Shown here in pieces: positions 5,156 through 11,743 of a stretch of 37,110 bases of DNA; position 1 is the first letter of the stretch, and each line of letters opens with the position of its first letter. Under the pieces are notes generated by a model, which had not been told where the DNA came from, did no database searches, and saw only the letters and a list, made by a program, of their open reading frames with translations. Location: positions 1 to 37,110 of IMG/VR virus record IMGVR_UViG_3300009537_000071. One strand, given 5' to 3'. A program made the position numbers and the translations under genes. Origin of the DNA: a virus.

Positions 5156-5653
5156 ATGCAACTCACCAGAAACGGAGTGACCATCCAGGTCGAAGAATCC
5201 ACGGTTATGGCACTGGTCATGCAGAGCGTGATGGAGAATCGGCACCCTGTACTGCATGAAGGCATCATCACCACACCGCCGCGCATCGGCGCAGTGTGGC
5301 CAGGGCAAGGCGGCACCTATGCCGGCATCATGCGCGGCCGTGATGGCGGGCAGGATTATTATCTGATCGTCGGCGATTCCACTGAGGAAACAACCTGGGA
5401 AAAGGCGAAGGCCGCCGCCGCTTCGATGAAGGCAGACGGGCACAAGGATTTTACCTTGCCATTCCGCGCCGAGCAGGCGCTGCAATTTGCCAACGTGCCG
5501 GAGTTGTTCAAGAAGGAAGGGTATTGGTCCTGTGAGCAGCACGCCGAGTACGCCGACTATGCCTGGGTGCAGGGCTTCGACTACGGCATCCAGGACTTCT
5601 ACCACAAGGGCAATGAGTGGCGCGCACGTGCTGTCCGCAGATTAGCCATTTAA
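5156..5653 (+). CDS. DGR target protein 3 (paralogue of target 1)
   Basis: A 165-residue protein with TTAGGAG upstream of ATG 5156; the longer frame from 5084 overlaps VR2 and is rejected. Residues 41 to the end match target 1 closely (PRIGAVWPGQGGTYAGIMRG, GHKDFTLPFRAEQALQF, GYWSCEQHAE). The first 40 residues differ. The C-terminal 35 residues are encoded by VR3 (5536-5642). It has the same CLec/DUF1566-like fold as target 1 and lies directly upstream of avd, TR and RT, the usual position of a DGR target. Confidence 0.9.
   Translation: MQLTRNGVTIQVEESTVMALVMQSVMENRHPVLHEGIITTPPRIGAVWPGQGGTYAGIMRGRDGGQDYYLIVGDSTEETTWEKAKAAAASMKADGHKDFTLPFRAEQALQFANVPELFKKEGYWSCEQHAEYADYAWVQGFDYGIQDFYHKGNEWRARAVRRLAI
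5536..5642 (+). repeat. Variable repeat VR3
   Basis: Aligns without gaps to TR 6217-6323 and differs at 12 positions, all A in the TR, including ATG to GTG in the WMQ codons and AAC to TTC. The 3' constant part through GCAGAT is identical to the TR and VR1. Confidence 0.95.
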
Positions 5654-5661
5654 TAATTTAA
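5648..5661 (+). repeat. 14-bp direct repeat after VR3 (copy 2)
   Basis: ATTTAATAATTTAA, identical to 2335-2348 after VR1. See the entry for the first copy. Confidence 0.6.
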
Positions 5662-5680
5662 CAATTTCGATTTTATCAGC

Positions 5681-6037
5681 ATGGCCCTTCATACATCACT
5701 GCCAATCTACAAGGTCGCCTACGACCTGCTGAGTGTGGCCACAGACTACGTGCAGAACATGCCGCGTCCGTTCAAGGCTGCAATCGGCGGGCGCGTTCGC
5801 GATCTGTGCGTGGATCTGGTGTTGTTGATCTTCAAGGCCAACTGCGCGCGGGACAAGGGGCCGCATCTCGATACCCTGCTCGAACGGCTGGAGGAACTGA
5901 ACCTGCTGCTCCGGCTCTGCCGGGACAAACGCTTCATTTCAACCGGCCAGTACGCCAAGGCCATTGAACTCACAGCCAGCGTCGGCAAGCAAGCCAACGG
6001 ATGGAGAAAACACAATGCATCGTCGCCTGTTGCCTGA
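5681..6037 (+). CDS. avd: DGR accessory variability determinant (Avd)
   Basis: A 118-residue all-helical protein of the bAvd/S23-like four-helix-bundle type: helix 1 YKVAYDLLSVATDYVQNMP, helix 2 RDLCVDLVLLIFKANCAR, helix 3 LLERLEELNLLLRLCRDKRF, helix 4 YAKAIELTASVGKQANGW. It is close to the usual length (about 120-130). Avd forms a pentameric, positively charged barrel that binds the reverse transcriptase and the TR RNA and is needed for mutagenic cDNA synthesis. It lies between target 3 and the TR, as in Bordetella phage BPP-1. The upstream ribosome site is weak. Confidence 0.92.
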   Translation: MALHTSLPIYKVAYDLLSVATDYVQNMPRPFKAAIGGRVRDLCVDLVLLIFKANCARDKGPHLDTLLERLEELNLLLRLCRDKRFISTGQYAKAIELTASVGKQANGWRKHNASSPVA

Positions 6038-6214
6038 CCGTCAAGGCGGTCCTGCCCGTGCGATTCTTGATCTGGTCGCGCCGCTGGCTCACAAGGCCAC
6101 CGCCATGCACACCACGGAGATCGCCGGCCACCAATCCGTGCCGGGCCGCTCCGGTGCAGTTTCCCCGCTGATCGGCGCGAGCCTTCGGCAGGGCGACATC
6201 GATAGCGCGAACCA

Positions 6215-6323
6215 ACGCAGCACGCCGAGAACGCCGACTATGCCTGGATGCAGAACTTCAACAACGGCAACCAGAACAACAACCACAAGGACAATGAGTG
6301 GCGCGCACGTGCTGTCCGCAGAT
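6215..6323 (+). repeat. DGR template repeat (TR)
   Basis: This is the only copy rich in AAC codons: eight AAC and two GAC codons between 6230 and 6295 in the frame used by the targets. All three VRs align to it without gaps, and the 36 differences fall only at its adenines. Its 5' border is ACGCAGCACG and its 3' constant segment runs from AATGAGTGG to GCAGAT (GCA for VR2). It is unusual in overlapping the start of the RT frame (ATG 6294). The same 3' segment therefore encodes WRARAVR in the targets and GAHVLSAD in the RT frame. Confidence 0.96.
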
Positions 6324-7448
6324 GAAACCGATGCAAAGACCGGCCATGCTGATTTTTCTTTCGAGGAACTGGTAATCGCCTACTTCGACTGCCGCCGCAC
6401 CAAGCGCAACAAACCATCCGCGCTCGCCTTCGAGCAGGATCTGGAGCACAACCTGATGCGGCTTTACGAAGCGCTGCAGGATGGCTCTTATCGGCCAGGT
6501 CCGTCCATCTGCTTTGTCATCACCCGCCCCAAGCCGCGCGAGGTGTGGGCCGCGGACTTCAGCGACCGCATTGTGCACCACCTGCTCTACAACCGCATCG
6601 CGCCACGGTTCTATGCCGCGTTCATCGCCGACTCCTGTGCCTGCATACCCGGCCGTGGCACACTCTACGCCGCCCAGCGTCTCGATGCCAAGGTGCGCAG
6701 CATCACACAGAACTGGTCGCGTCCGGCATGGTATCTGAAACTCGACCTCGCCAATTTCTTCGTCAGCATCGACAAGCGCATTCTGCGTGATCGACTGGCA
6801 GCACGTGTCACCGAGCCCTGGTGGTTGTGGCTCACCGAAACCATCTTGTTCCACGATCCACGCCCGGATGCATTGCTACACAGTCCGCCGGAACGCATGG
6901 CGCTCATCCCGCCGCACAAGAGCCTATTCAACCAGCCGGCGCATCGCGGCCTTCCGATTGGCAACCTGTCATCACAGTTCTTCGCCAACGTCTATCTCGA
7001 CGCGCTCGACCAATATGCCAAGCACCGGGTGCAGGCAAGGCACTACATCCGCTACGTCGACGACTTCGTACTACTGCACGAATCACCGCAGTGGCTCAAC
7101 GCTGCACACGATGACATCGAAGCGTTCTTAGCCGAGACATTGGCCGTCCGGCTGAACCCGACCAAAACCATCCTGCAGCCCATCGATCGCGGCATCGATT
7201 TCGTCGGTCAGGTCATAAAACCATGGCGCCGAACCCTGCGCCGGCGCACGTTGAACGATGCGCTGCACCGGGTTTCCAACATGGAGCCAGATCGGCTGTT
7301 CGAGTCATCCAACAGTTATTTCGGCCTATTGCGCCAAGCCACGCACAGCCATGCTGACAGGGCGCGGCTTACCAATGTACTGCTCCGGCGCGGGCAGTCT
7401 GTGAATCACTCGCTTACGAAAACATACCGACGGAGACCAAGCCCATGA
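6294..7448 (+). CDS. DGR reverse transcriptase
   Basis: A 384-residue group-II-like reverse transcriptase. Motif A is YLKLDLANFF (Asp151), the DGR-type motif 4 is LPIGNLSSQFFAN (residues 220-232), and the catalytic box is RYVDD (Tyr254-Asp257) followed by LNPTKT and IDFVGQVI. The SQ of IGNLSSQ replaces the QG of other RTs and is linked to low fidelity at template A. The start is uncertain: the frame is open back to 5964. ATG 6294 lies inside the TR with a poorly spaced AAGGA, while ATG 6015 has GGAG and overlaps the avd end but would add 93 residues read through the TR. The conserved domain begins near FSFEELVIAYFDCRR, so both forms keep it. Confidence 0.95.
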   Translation: MSGAHVLSADETDAKTGHADFSFEELVIAYFDCRRTKRNKPSALAFEQDLEHNLMRLYEALQDGSYRPGPSICFVITRPKPREVWAADFSDRIVHHLLYNRIAPRFYAAFIADSCACIPGRGTLYAAQRLDAKVRSITQNWSRPAWYLKLDLANFFVSIDKRILRDRLAARVTEPWWLWLTETILFHDPRPDALLHSPPERMALIPPHKSLFNQPAHRGLPIGNLSSQFFANVYLDALDQYAKHRVQARHYIRYVDDFVLLHESPQWLNAAHDDIEAFLAETLAVRLNPTKTILQPIDRGIDFVGQVIKPWRRTLRRRTLNDALHRVSNMEPDRLFESSNSYFGLLRQATHSHADRARLTNVLLRRGQSVNHSLTKTYRRRPSP

Positions 7449-7735
7449 GCGAATTTTCCAGCACTCAAATACACGGTCGCACATTAGCGCAGCACGGCGA
7501 TTCGGTAATCGAACAAATCTTCGCCGAGCTGCGCAAGGCCGAAGCTAAACACCCTGGCTGGCCGAATGATCCGATCCATGCTGTCGGTATCCTGGTGGAG
7601 GAAGCCGGCGAAGCCATGCAGGCGGCGATCGATCATGTCTACGCTGGCGGTGACCTTGAGAACCTGCGCACCGAACTCGCTCAAACCGGGGCCATGGCTA
7701 TTCGTGCACTGCTGCATCTTTCGGGGGATCAATGA
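7445..7735 (+). CDS. MazG-like nucleotide pyrophosphohydrolase
   Basis: A 96-residue all-alpha protein whose ATG overlaps the RT stop (ATGA). The EEAGEAMQAAIDH helix and the later ELAQTGAMAIRALLH helix follow the EExxE...ExxD/Q pattern of MazG/dUTPase-like all-alpha NTP-PPases. These hydrolyse (d)NTPs to monophosphates with Mg2+. The usual second-helix ExxD is here ELAQ, so activity could be altered. Tight coupling to the RT raises the possibility of a link to the dNTP pool, but MazG-like genes are also common in early phage operons on their own. Confidence 0.75.
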   Translation: MSEFSSTQIHGRTLAQHGDSVIEQIFAELRKAEAKHPGWPNDPIHAVGILVEEAGEAMQAAIDHVYAGGDLENLRTELAQTGAMAIRALLHLSGDQ

Positions 7736-8022
7736 CTGAATTCGAGAAACAAGCCGTCGTGGTGGCGCTCAAGAAGATGTTCCAGGGCAACCACTTCGAC
7801 ATCTGCGCCGTGGATAATTGTCTGAAAATAACCGGAGCAATCGCGCCGACGTCCGACTATAACGCATTGCGCGCACTGCACTGCGTGAGTTGGTCCGACA
7901 TGCCGGCAGGGTTCCGCGATCAGGTGTTCGTCAAGACGCTCGAACTTTTCACACACAGCGGGTTTCCGATCGAACAAATCATGCTGCCAGCCGCCGCCGG
8001 AACATTGAGGGCACTGCAGTGA
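7732..8022 (+). CDS. Hypothetical protein
   Basis: A 96-residue protein starting in an ATGA overlap with the MazG-like gene. Mixed alpha/beta composition with CVSWSDMPAGFRDQVFVKTL in the middle; no signal or membrane segment. Its stop overlaps the next GTG. The family is not recognised. It is probably a coupled small early protein. Confidence 0.65.
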   Translation: MTEFEKQAVVVALKKMFQGNHFDICAVDNCLKITGAIAPTSDYNALRALHCVSWSDMPAGFRDQVFVKTLELFTHSGFPIEQIMLPAAAGTLRALQ

Positions 8023-8204
8023 CTGAGATTACCAAACAGCAACGCGCCGAACTGCGCGCCACCTATGGCGCACCAGAGCACCAGCTGATCGCGCTGGGGG
8101 CGCGTTTGTTGCATGCGCGCATGAGGAAACACATCACCGGTAGTGTCAAGCCGTTCGCCATCGCCTGCATTCGTCTGCAGACGTTCTTTAGGATTGGTCC
8201 ATGA
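8019..8204 (+). CDS. Small basic hypothetical protein
   Basis: A 61-residue protein from GTG 8019 (GTGA overlap upstream, ATGA overlap with the next gene). It is basic and helical (ALGARLLHARMRKHITGSVK). No recognised domain. Confidence 0.55.
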   Translation: MTEITKQQRAELRATYGAPEHQLIALGARLLHARMRKHITGSVKPFAIACIRLQTFFRIGP

Positions 8205-8467
8205 TCCCCTGCAAATACTGCCAAAAACCATTCGAGCCGGTCATTGATGATCAGCGCTTCTGTTGCCCAAAGCACAAGGCCGTCTGGCACCGGGAGAATG
8301 TGCCGCATGGAGTAATAACCAACGTTCGTCCTCTCAAGCGCGGCGGATACTCAATATCGCTGAAATACGAAGAACTGCCAAGAGGCACCTTATTAGGTGG
8401 CTCTGGTTGGGTTGAAACTGCCGCTAGTACGGGTACAGATGGCCAGAGACAGAATGAGAACACTTGA
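8201..8467 (+). CDS. Small zinc-finger protein
   Basis: An 88-residue protein starting MIPCKYCQKPFEP, with RFCCPKHKAVWHREN following. The C-x2-C and C-C-x2-H set reads as a treble-clef/zinc-ribbon finger similar to those in HNH-type and phage transcription-associated proteins. The C-terminal half is low-complexity and lacks any nuclease motif. It lies upstream of the excisionase candidate. It could bind DNA, but no role is certain. Confidence 0.65.
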   Translation: MIPCKYCQKPFEPVIDDQRFCCPKHKAVWHRENVPHGVITNVRPLKRGGYSISLKYEELPRGTLLGGSGWVETAASTGTDGQRQNENT

Positions 8468-8783
8468 CCTAGCCGACGCTGCCAAGCTACTGAAAATGCA
8501 CCCTCAAACGGCTCTGAGGCTGGCGCGTGCTGGCTTGATTCCGGCCGCCAAGCCGGGGAAATGCTGGGTCTTTATAGACGATGATTTGATTGATTGGCTC
8601 AGGTCGCATTATGCTTCCCCACGGCATGTGTCGCAGGGGCGGGAGAAACCTCTATGGCACTTTACAAAAGGAAAGACTCTGCCGTCTGGTGGGTCAGATT
8701 CACGGCCCCCAGCGGACGAGAAGTACGCCGCAGCTCTGGCACTACCGACAAAAGGCAAGCCAAGGAATACGAAGACAGCCTGA
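8454..8783 (+). CDS. Excisionase-type HTH protein
   Basis: A 109-residue protein from ATG 8454 (an in-frame ATG also at 8439). Residues 1-50 (LADAAKLLKMHPQTALRLAR, AGLIPAAKPGKCWVFIDDDL, IDWL) match the HTH_17 excisionase/MerR-like winged-helix pattern. It overlaps the integrase by 130 bases in a different frame. The last 40 residues lie in that overlap and look unstructured. The place directly before int suggests a recombination directionality factor. Confidence 0.75.
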   Translation: MRTLDLADAAKLLKMHPQTALRLARAGLIPAAKPGKCWVFIDDDLIDWLRSHYASPRHVSQGREKPLWHFTKGKTLPSGGSDSRPPADEKYAAALALPTKGKPRNTKTA

Positions 8784-9685
8784 AGTCGAAGTTGTGGCGA
8801 GTGGAGAACCTTGGAGAGAAGCCAAGGCGGCTATGGCAGGAAGCGGTTTTGCGGTTCGTCGAGGAACAAGAAGGCCAGCCTTCCTTACCAGTACAGAAAA
8901 TGCACCTCCGGTCACTGGATCAATGGCTGCGAGGTAGGTTTCTGGATGAGATCGGGAGGGACGTTCTGGACAACGTAGCCAAGGCAAGGAAGGCCGAAGG
9001 AGTATCATCGGCAACGGTGAACAGAATGCTTGAAGTGGTAAGGGCTGTATTGCGGCGGGCAGTCAGGGAATGGGAGTGGATTGACAAGGCGCCGGCTGTG
9101 CGGATGCTGAAGGTCAGCAAAAAACGCATTCGCTGGCTGACGCACGATGAGGCAGAAAGGCTATTGTCTGCCCTTCCGTCTCATCTTGAAGCCATGGCAA
9201 GGTTCACACTGGCAGCAGGTCCGAGGGAAAGAAATGTTGCGGGTCTTGAATGGTCACAGCTCGACCTGACAAGGAAGGTGGCATGGATTCACCCGGACCA
9301 GTCCAAGACGAAGAAAGCCTATGCTGTACCACTGAATGCCGATGCTGTAGCGGTAATCAGGAAACAGATCGGCAAGCACCCAACGCACGTATTCACCTAT
9401 CGCGGTGAGCCCGTGAAGCGGTGCAACAATCATGGATGGCGGACGGCGATCAAGAAGGCTGGCATTAAAGACTTCCGCTGGCACGACTTGAGACACACCT
9501 GGGCAAGCTGGCATGTCCAATCAGGAACGCCATTACAGGTTTTGCAGGAGCTCGGTGGATGGGCGACTTACAAGATGGTTCTGGTTTATGCCCACCTATC
9601 TGCCGGTCATCTTGCCGAGCATTGCGAAAATCTCGTCACGTTTTCCGGCACAGTGAATAAGTCGAGCGGTTCTGAAGTAGCGTAA
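8654..9685 (+). CDS. int: Tyrosine recombinase, phage integrase
   Basis: A 343-residue integrase from ATG 8654 with GGGAG upstream. It has an N-terminal Arm-type region (MALYKRKDSAVWWVRF), a SAM-like core-binding domain (residues about 60-155) and a catalytic domain. Catalytic residues: Arg191 (AAGPRERN, where TGLR is usual), His277 and Arg280 (HDLRHTWASW), Trp in LGGWA, and Tyr312 (VYAHLS). A tRNA-Lys 3' fragment lies 13 bases after the stop, giving the likely attP core. It is the last gene of the rightward early operon. Confidence 0.95.
   Translation: MALYKRKDSAVWWVRFTAPSGREVRRSSGTTDKRQAKEYEDSLKSKLWRVENLGEKPRRLWQEAVLRFVEEQEGQPSLPVQKMHLRSLDQWLRGRFLDEIGRDVLDNVAKARKAEGVSSATVNRMLEVVRAVLRRAVREWEWIDKAPAVRMLKVSKKRIRWLTHDEAERLLSALPSHLEAMARFTLAAGPRERNVAGLEWSQLDLTRKVAWIHPDQSKTKKAYAVPLNADAVAVIRKQIGKHPTHVFTYRGEPVKRCNNHGWRTAIKKAGIKDFRWHDLRHTWASWHVQSGTPLQVLQELGGWATYKMVLVYAHLSAGHLAEHCENLVTFSGTVNKSSGSEVA
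9637..9653 (+). repeat. 17-bp direct repeat flanking attP (copy 1)
   Basis: CACGTTTTCCGGCACAG inside the last codons of the integrase. An identical copy is at 9852-9868 on the other side of the att core. It is a candidate integrase arm-type site. Confidence 0.55.
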
Positions 9686-9697
9686 GTAGTTGAATAA

Positions 9698-9742
9698 TGG
9701 TGGGCCGTGACAGATTCGAACTGTCGACCAACTGGTTAAAAG
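9698..9742 (-). other. attP: attP core: tRNA-Lys 3' half
   Basis: On the minus strand this reads as the 3' 45 bases of a tRNA-Lys(UUU), from the anticodon loop CTTTTAA through ACCAG, the T-arm GACAGTTCGAATCTGTC and the CCA end. The bases before the loop cannot form the anticodon stem, so it is a fragment, not a gene. Placed next to int with phage genes on both sides, it is best explained as attP identical to the host tRNA-Lys 3' end, which restores the tRNA on integration. The crossover probably lies in or near the anticodon loop. Confidence 0.85.
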
Positions 9743-9851
9743 CGCGTCAGTCTCAGTATAGGCACCTATAAATCATGCACTTGTGACACATGCCGCCTGT
9801 CATCCTGAGTCTCAAAAAGCGCATAAACGTGGTAACGCAATCTCCGTGCCG

Positions 9852-9868
9852 CACGTTTTCCGGCACAG
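9852..9868 (+). repeat. 17-bp direct repeat flanking attP (copy 2)
   Basis: Exact copy of 9637-9653, 110 bases beyond the att core. It sits in a short inverted repeat (GTGCCG 9846-9851 and CGGCAC 9861-9866) just past the 3' end of the leftward late operon. There is no T-run, so I do not call it a terminator. Confidence 0.55.
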
Positions 9869-9881
9869 GTATATATATAGA

Positions 9882-10421
9882 CTACCAGCGCCCCTCGAGG
9901 AACGCCCCGCCATACCAGCCGCCGGCGTTGTCCACGTCACCCAGCAGGCCGGCGTGTAGTGCCTTCACTTGCAGCAGGTCGATGCGGCCATAAACGCGGG
10001 TGACGAAGCCTTGCGCGCCATCCTTGAAGCCATAGGCGGCGCCGAGGGCCATGCGGCGGTTGAACGCAAGCCAGGGCAGCGGGTCTTGCCGCAGGTACAT
10101 ATCCACGTTTCCGATGCGGTCGTCATAGACGGCGGTCATGGTGTGCGGGTAATCGGACGGTGGCACGGGCGAGCTGGCGACGACGTGCTTGCTGGAATCC
10201 TTGGTGACACTGGCAGGCAAGCCCAGTTTCTTTTCTACCTTGTCGCGGTACACCAGCACCGGCTTGCAATCGAGGCGCTTGGTTTCTTCCTTCGCCAGTT
10301 CCTTCGACGGCGGCGCGAGCACTGACGGCAGCGAAGGCTTGTACTTCATCCACAGGAAACCACCGGCAACGATCAGACCACCAAGCACCAAGGCAATGGC
10401 ATGGCTGGTAATTTTGTTCAT
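9882..10421 (-). CDS. Membrane-anchored protein at the end of the late operon
   Basis: A 179-residue protein with an N-terminal membrane segment (HAIALVLGGLIVAGGFLWMK), a proline-rich linker, and a C-terminal beta-rich region with aromatic residues (YPHTMTAVYDDRIGNVDMYL, GWYGGAFLEGRW). Anchored with the bulk outside the cytoplasm, it could belong to the lysis cassette or be an envelope protein. It overlaps the preceding gene by ATGA. No spanin lipobox is present. Confidence 0.65.
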   Translation of the reverse strand: MNKITSHAIALVLGGLIVAGGFLWMKYKPSLPSVLAPPSKELAKEETKRLDCKPVLVYRDKVEKKLGLPASVTKDSSKHVVASSPVPPSDYPHTMTAVYDDRIGNVDMYLRQDPLPWLAFNRRMALGAAYGFKDGAQGFVTRVYGRIDLLQVKALHAGLLGDVDNAGGWYGGAFLEGRW

Positions 10422-10642
10422 TTCTTCGGCACCGGAATCGGCACCAGGTTTCCGCCGATTCGCTTGAATGCCTTGACGTCGCCCTTGTTGTCGATCTGAG
10501 TGGTTATGTGGAAGGTGTCGCCGCTGGCGCGGATAGCGTCAGCAATCAGGCTCATGCCTTGAACAAAGGCGATACCTGCCACCAGTGCAACCGCCACCGC
10601 AGTCGGGTTGAATTTCGTTACCCAGTGAAATACCTGTCCCAT
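10418..10642 (-). CDS. Small single-pass membrane protein
   Basis: A 74-residue protein with one hydrophobic segment (PTAVAVALVAGIAFVQGMSL) and a soluble C-terminal tail ending PIPVPKK. It lies within a run of four membrane-associated genes after the endolysin. It could be a holin-like or antiholin-like accessory protein; there is no specific evidence. Confidence 0.6.
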   Translation of the reverse strand: MGQVFHWVTKFNPTAVAVALVAGIAFVQGMSLIADAIRASGDTFHITTQIDNKGDVKAFKRIGGNLVPIPVPKK

Positions 10643-10643
10643 G

Positions 10644-11075
10644 TTACCTCCCCTTGAATAGATAAATTGAGCCTTCGTCCTTCACGTTGGCCGGCGTCAC
10701 ATCATTGGTTTTGACGACTGGCCCCGGATCGGGCAGAGGTTCCGGTTTGCGATCAGGCCAGCATGCTGTCTTAAAACTTTTCCACCTCGGCCAGCGCCAA
10801 GTGAAAAGCCCGACGAACGCCGGTACCACGTAGGCGTCGACGGCAGGGATGCCGAAGCAGATGGTGCCGACGGTTCCGACAATCACCGCGCCGGTGTTGT
10901 CGCTGTCCTTGTTGAGAAGCAGCAGATACTTGTTGTTGATGTTGGTCGTTGTGCCACCACAATCGTGGTGGCAGTCGTCGTGGCCGCCGCTGGCGAGGCT
11001 GTGAGTGGCGAACAGGGTGAGCGCGAAGGCCATGACAAAAAGCCACAGCGGGGCAAAACCTGATTTGCTGGTCAT
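10644..11075 (-). CDS. Exported Cys/His-rich membrane protein
   Basis: A 143-residue protein with a signal-like start (PLWLFVMAFALTLFATHSLA), then GGHDDCHHDCGG which could bind metal or form a disulfide, a further hydrophobic region (AVIVGTVGTICFGIPAVDAY and following) and a soluble tail. It is part of the lysis-side cluster. Function unknown. Confidence 0.6.
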   Translation of the reverse strand: MTSKSGFAPLWLFVMAFALTLFATHSLASGGHDDCHHDCGGTTTNINNKYLLLLNKDSDNTGAVIVGTVGTICFGIPAVDAYVVPAFVGLFTWRWPRWKSFKTACWPDRKPEPLPDPGPVVKTNDVTPANVKDEGSIYLFKGR

Positions 11076-11078
11076 CGT

Positions 11079-11498
11079 TTATTCCTCCTTGTCTGATTTG
11101 CGGCGCGGGAAGCCGCCGGGCGGGCCTTGCTCGCGCAGGCGGCGTTCGACGTTCACGATGTTGGCCATGTCGGGGGCGATTTTCCTGAGCAGGGCGAACG
11201 CCAGCTTGAAAGTGAGCGCAGCCGCCGGCCCGGCCATTACCGCCGGAATCCACCAGCTGAACCCGTGCGGCCAAATAAAGGGCGCGGACACGAAGCCGAC
11301 GAAGGCGCTGGCCAGATACACATGACCGTGGGTGCTGCCACGGTATGGGCTCAGGCGCCAGGCGATTTTGATGGTGTGGGTGGCGGCCAGCGTGACGCCG
11401 ATCAGCAGAATGAAGGCGCGCCACTCGGCGGGCGTGAACAGGGCGACGAACCAGGTCACCAGCGGAACGATGTACTGCTGCAGCAGGGTTTCGATCAT
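11079..11498 (-). CDS. Candidate holin (three membrane segments)
   Basis: A 139-residue protein with GGAGG before the ATG at 11498. It has hydrophobic segments near residues 10-45 (VTWFVALF, AFILLIGVTLAA), 60-90 (VYLASAFVGFVSAPFIW, WWIPAVMAGPAAALTF) and a strongly charged C-terminus (RRKSDKEE), the general form of a class I holin. It follows the amidase closely in the late operon. The assignment is by topology and position only. Confidence 0.6.
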   Translation of the reverse strand: MIETLLQQYIVPLVTWFVALFTPAEWRAFILLIGVTLAATHTIKIAWRLSPYRGSTHGHVYLASAFVGFVSAPFIWPHGFSWWIPAVMAGPAAALTFKLAFALLRKIAPDMANIVNVERRLREQGPPGGFPRRKSDKEE

Positions 11499-11530
11499 GT
11501 TGTCCTCCTCATTGGCACTTTGAGTTGCCG

Positions 11531-11743
11531 TTACTTAATCTCCGGGGTATCCACCGCTCGGACCCTTATAGCCACGTCGGCGGTCAGGGTGGGCCAGAGC
11601 ATGACATCGGCGCGCAGGGTGTCGCCGTCGATGGCGACCGGCGCCAGCACTGAATATGGCCCATAAGAGGCCGCCGGCAACGACAAGGGCAACGCCAAAA
11701 AACAGAGCACCAGCATGACCAACACCGTTCGCGTAAATTTCAT
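11531..11743 (-). CDS. Truncated secreted SNase-like fragment
   Basis: A 70-residue protein with a signal peptide (TVLVMLVLCFLALPLSLPA) followed by IDGDTL ... AIRVRAVDTPEIK and a stop. These are the first active-site strands of staphylococcal-nuclease-type enzymes (IDGDT with the metal Asp, then R-x-R-x-x-D-T-P-E-x-K), but the family runs another 80 or so residues that are absent. The other frames downstream do not continue the domain. It may be a remnant or a short protein with a new role; as written it should lack nuclease activity. It overlaps the amidase stop (ATGA). Confidence 0.65.
   Translation of the reverse strand: MKFTRTVLVMLVLCFLALPLSLPAASYGPYSVLAPVAIDGDTLRADVMLWPTLTADVAIRVRAVDTPEIK

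Noticed and set aside
2215-6323. VRs as ordinary repeats or degraded gene duplications
   Set aside because: All differences are at template adenines, with no indels, and the flanking genes differ. That is the DGR signature rather than random drift.
9698-9742. A functional tRNA-Lys gene
   Set aside because: Only the part from the anticodon loop to CCA is present; the 5' flank cannot form the anticodon, D or acceptor stems.
9846-9866. Terminator at the end of the late operon
   Set aside because: A 6-bp inverted repeat exists, but there is no T-run on either strand; it overlaps the second 17-base repeat.
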